A stretch of DNA of 64,000 nucleotides from Streptomyces coffeae (GTDB taxonomy: Bacteria; Actinomycetota; Actinomycetes; Streptomycetales; Streptomycetaceae). The notes below the pieces were generated by a model, which did not search any database, was not told the DNA's origin, and saw only the letters and a list, made by a program, of their open reading frames with translations. The stretch is from the NCBI RefSeq assembly GCF_016741875.1, contig NZ_JAERRF010000002.1, forward strand, positions 186,001 to 250,000, written 5' to 3'. This document shows, piece by piece, positions 61,617 through 64,000 of this stretch. Positions within the stretch are counted from its first letter, which is position 1. Every line of letters begins with the position of its first letter. The translations under genes were made by a program, and so were the position numbers.

Positions 61617-64000
61617 GTGGACGCATGGGGCGGGGGCGAGCCCACAGAGATCGCCGGGTATCGCGTACGGGGCAGGCTGGGCGTCGGGGGGATGGGCGCC
61701 GTGTATCTCGCGTACAGCCGCGGCGGCCAGCCCGTGGCGCTCAAGGTGATCCGCGACGAGTACGCCCAGGACCAGGAGTTCCGGCGACGGTTCGCGCGTG
61801 AGGTCGACGTGGCGCGGCGGGTGCAGGGGCCGTACACGGCGCCCGTGCTGGACAGTGACACCGACAGCGCGCGCCCCTGGCTCGCCAGCGCGTACGTCGC
61901 CGGGCCCGCCCTGAGCACGGCGGTGAACGAGTACGGGGCACTGCCGCCGACCACCGTGCTCCAGTTGGTGGCCGGGGTGGCCGAGGCGCTTCAGTCGATC
62001 CACCGGGCCGGGCTGATCCACCGTGATCTGAAACCGTCCAACGTGCTGCTGGCCTCCGACGGGCCGCGCGTCATCGACTTCGGTATCGCGCGTGCCATGG
62101 ACGCCACGGCGCTGACCGGGCCGGACGTACGGCTGGGCACGCCCGGGTACATGGCGCCGGAGCAGATCGCGGGACGGGATGTCACCCCGGCATTGGACGT
62201 CTTCGCCCTCGGCCTGCTGGCCCATTTCGCCGCCACCGCCGCGCACCCCTTCGGGGAGGGCCCGTCGCACGCGCTGCTGTACCGGATCGTGGCCGAGGAG
62301 CCGGACCTCACCGCCTGCCCGGATGTGCTGCGCGGACTGGTGGACCGTTGTCTGGCGAAGGATCCCGGAGACCGCCCGACGCCCGCCGAGGTGATCGAGA
62401 TCTGCCGGGAGCTGGCCGGTGAAGGGTTGCTGGAGCGCGACTCCCGGGGGTGGCTGCCCGAGGCGGTGGCCGGGCATGTGGCCCAGCAGGAGCGGCGGCG
62501 GCCGGACGCGCCAGGCCCCGCCTCCCCGGCCCCGGCCCCGGCCCCAGAGAGTCACTTGCCGGGCGATCGGACACCGGACAGCCGGACACCGGGTGTGCGG
62601 CCTCCCGGCCCCCGGGGCGCCGAGGACCGTTCTCCGGACCCCCGTGTTCCGCACTCCTCACCCGCCGTGGCCCGGCCCAGCGCCTCGCCCGCGCCTCCCT
62701 CCCACGCGCCGTACGCTCCGGTGCCTCCGGTGCCTCCGGTGCCTCCCGTGCCTCCCGCCCGGACGCCACAGCGGTCCCGGGCGCGCGTCACGCTGGCGGT
62801 GCTGGCTGCCCTGGCGGTGATCGGCGGGACCGTGTTCACCGTCGCGAAGCTCACGGGCGACGACGGTACGGACAAGGGCACCGGCGCCAAGGGCGGCTCC
62901 ACGGGGAGCGGGAAGGGGAGCGCGAAGAAGAGCGCGACCCCCCGTTACGACCGCCCCCTCGGCAACATCATCGTGGGCGGCAAGCCGGTGACCGGTTCGC
63001 AGCACACCGACAGCGACCGCTTCCCGTACAAGCGCACGTACACCGACGGCGCGCTCTACTACCCCGTGACCGGCTACGCGTCCCAGTCCTTCGACGCCGC
63101 CGGGATCGAAAAGCTGTACCAGGGCGTTCTCAACGGCACGGAGGACGGCCTGAAGGCTCCGGGCAACGTCGTCACGACCGTGGATCCGGCGGTGCAGAAG
63201 GCGGCGTACGAGGCTCTGGGGGACGCCAAGGGCGCGGCCGTCGCCATCGATCCGTCGAACGGCGAGGTCCTCGGGATGGTGAGCACGCCGTCGTACGACC
63301 CGTCGACGTTCTCCGGGAGCACCGGCGACGACCTGAGGGCCTGGAAAAAGGCCAACAGCGACAAGAACACCCCGCTGCTGAACCGCGCGTTGAGGAACAC
63401 CTACTCACCGGGCGCGACGTTCGAGCTGGTGGTGACGGCGGCGGCGCTGGAGAACGGTCTGTACGACTCGATCGACGAGGCCACGGAGAGCCCCGAGCCG
63501 TACACCCTCCCGAGCACCGCCACGGCGGTACGGAACGAGGGCGGCACGGGGCACTGCAAGAACGTCAGCCTGCGGGTCGCACTGCGCGAGTCCTGCAACA
63601 CCGTCTTCGCGAAGCTGGCTTCCGACCTCGGGGAGAAGAAGCTGAGGCGCATGGCGGAGAAGTTCGGGTTCAACGACGAAGAACTCCTGGTGCCGGTCAA
63701 GGCCGCCGAAAGCGCGTACCCGAGCGGCGCGGACCGGGCCCACACCGCGCTCTCCGGCCTCGGTCAGGCCGATGTGAAGGCGACCCCGCTCCAGTTGGCG
63801 ATGGTGTCGGCGGCGCTGGAGAACGACGGCAAGCTGGTCGCGCCCCACCTGGTCTCGCGGGTGACGGACGCCGAGGGCAAGACCCTGCGCAAGGGCTCGG
63901 ACCCCGCCACCACCCAGGTGGTGAGCGCGAAGACGGCGGGCGCGCTGCGCTCGGCGATGGCGGACGTCATCGCCCGGGGCGCGGGCCGAGCGGCTCGTGT
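61617..64000 (+). CDS. Ser/Thr kinase-penicillin-binding transpeptidase fusion (partial; degenerate active site)
   Basis: The frame stays open from the GTG at 61617 (GAGGGGGA 8-15 bases upstream; an in-frame ATG lies at 61581) to the window's end. Residues 10-280 are a complete kinase (RGRLGVGGMGAVYLAY, ALKVI, HRDLKPSNVL, DFGIARA). A Pro-rich linker with VPP repeats leads to one membrane helix (VTLAVLAALAVIGGTVFTVA, near residue 390), then an extracellular penicillin-binding region with VVTTVDPAVQ and VAIDPSNGEVLGMVSTPSYD. The expected catalytic PGSTFK reads PGATFE, losing both Ser and Lys of SxxK, while the SCN motif remains. It probably senses cell wall or beta-lactam-like ligands rather than cross-linking peptidoglycan. 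The KTG region is outside the window. Confidence 0.82.
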   Translation, partial: MDAWGGGEPTEIAGYRVRGRLGVGGMGAVYLAYSRGGQPVALKVIRDEYAQDQEFRRRFAREVDVARRVQGPYTAPVLDSDTDSARPWLASAYVAGPALSTAVNEYGALPPTTVLQLVAGVAEALQSIHRAGLIHRDLKPSNVLLASDGPRVIDFGIARAMDATALTGPDVRLGTPGYMAPEQIAGRDVTPALDVFALGLLAHFAATAAHPFGEGPSHALLYRIVAEEPDLTACPDVLRGLVDRCLAKDPGDRPTPAEVIEICRELAGEGLLERDSRGWLPEAVAGHVAQQERRRPDAPGPASPAPAPAPESHLPGDRTPDSRTPGVRPPGPRGAEDRSPDPRVPHSSPAVARPSASPAPPSHAPYAPVPPVPPVPPVPPARTPQRSRARVTLAVLAALAVIGGTVFTVAKLTGDDGTDKGTGAKGGSTGSGKGSAKKSATPRYDRPLGNIIVGGKPVTGSQHTDSDRFPYKRTYTDGALYYPVTGYASQSFDAAGIEKLYQGVLNGTEDGLKAPGNVVTTVDPAVQKAAYEALGDAKGAAVAIDPSNGEVLGMVSTPSYDPSTFSGSTGDDLRAWKKANSDKNTPLLNRALRNTYSPGATFELVVTAAALENGLYDSIDEATESPEPYTLPSTATAVRNEGGTGHCKNVSLRVALRESCNTVFAKLASDLGEKKLRRMAEKFGFNDEELLVPVKAAESAYPSGADRAHTALSGLGQADVKATPLQLAMVSAALENDGKLVAPHLVSRVTDAEGKTLRKGSDPATTQVVSAKTAGALRSAMADVIARGAGRAAR
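62718..62760 (+). repeat. Short in-frame tandem repeat in the kinase linker
   Basis: The 9-base unit GTGCCTCCG (or CCC) is repeated four to five times, coding for Val-Pro-Pro units in the linker between the kinase and the membrane helix. It is likely to vary in copy number between strains. Confidence 0.6.

Noticed and set aside
1..64000. Insertion sequences or a transposase/integrase gene
   Set aside because: I found no transposase, integrase or recombinase motif on either strand; the mobility evidence is limited to dispersed repeats and gene fragments.

Overview
The window is high-GC actinobacterial DNA, almost certainly from a Streptomyces or close relative. The signs are strongly G/C-biased third codon positions, many GTG starts with GGAGG-type ribosome sites, two XRE(DUF5753)/DUF397/RsbW-like cassettes of the whiJ/abaA kind, an AfsR-like NB-ARC/TPR protein and Hanks-type kinases. 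It reads as a defence island on an accessory part of the chromosome: nearly every intact gene belongs to a DNA-restriction, helicase, nuclease or signalling-conflict family, and the gaps hold broken toxin, antitoxin, regulator and ATPase fragments.

Layout. 1-9.4 kb: the 3' end of a type III restriction R subunit closed by a strong hairpin, an EVE/PUA-like protein, a frameshifted GntR regulator, the first XRE/DUF397/ATPase cassette, and a three-gene cassette (89-aa protein, DUF6879 protein, NB-ARC/TPR STAND protein with no normal start codon). 9.7-18.0 kb: a complete Wadjet operon, jetABCD (DUF2397, DUF2398, SMC-like ATPase, DUF2399 TOPRIM nuclease), which in known systems cleaves plasmid DNA. 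18.0-24.1 kb (minus strand): type I hsdS and hsdM with a small membrane protein and no hsdR, a SWIM-finger pseudogene with a large internal deletion, and a DUF234 ATPase. A 3' fragment of a second copy of that ATPase lies against hsdS. 24.3-28.6 kb: antitoxin/PIN-toxin debris, a predicted nuclease with a D...QxK signature, a membrane coiled-coil protein and a Ser/Thr kinase. 28.7-36.9 kb: a DrmD-like SNF2 helicase and a 1721-aa DrmMI/PglX-like adenine methyltransferase, i.e. the two specific genes of class 1 DISARM, without adjacent drmABC. 37.0-38.8 kb: the second XRE/DUF397/ATPase cassette. 38.9-43.3 kb: an EACC1 protein followed by a caspase-UPF1-type helicase fusion. 43.3-58.4 kb: a T4 beta-like protein, then on the plus strand a split OLD pair (AAA ATPase plus TOPRIM/DUF4276), a 2314-aa DUF1998 helicase-nuclease (DruE-like) and a UvrD helicase with a RelE-like N-terminus; convergent to these is a GmrSD-type DUF262/DUF1524 nuclease carrying an alkyltransferase-like DNA-binding domain. 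58.7-64 kb: the intact SWIM-finger protein, a TmrB-like P-loop protein and the start of a kinase-transpeptidase fusion whose transpeptidase active site looks dead.

How they work together. JetABCD should act on its own against plasmids. The DISARM-like pair needs a DrmA/DrmB-type helicase-DUF1998 partner; the only such protein here is the 2314-aa helicase 10 kb downstream. The 44.6-55.8 kb block (ATPase, TOPRIM, DUF1998 helicase-nuclease, RelE-UvrD) has translational overlaps within each gene pair and matches no complete system I can name, so it is the best candidate for an undescribed system. Homologous debris (SWIM, ATPase, PIN toxin) and a dispersed repeat of about 90 bp suggest the island has been rearranged by recombination between its own repeats.
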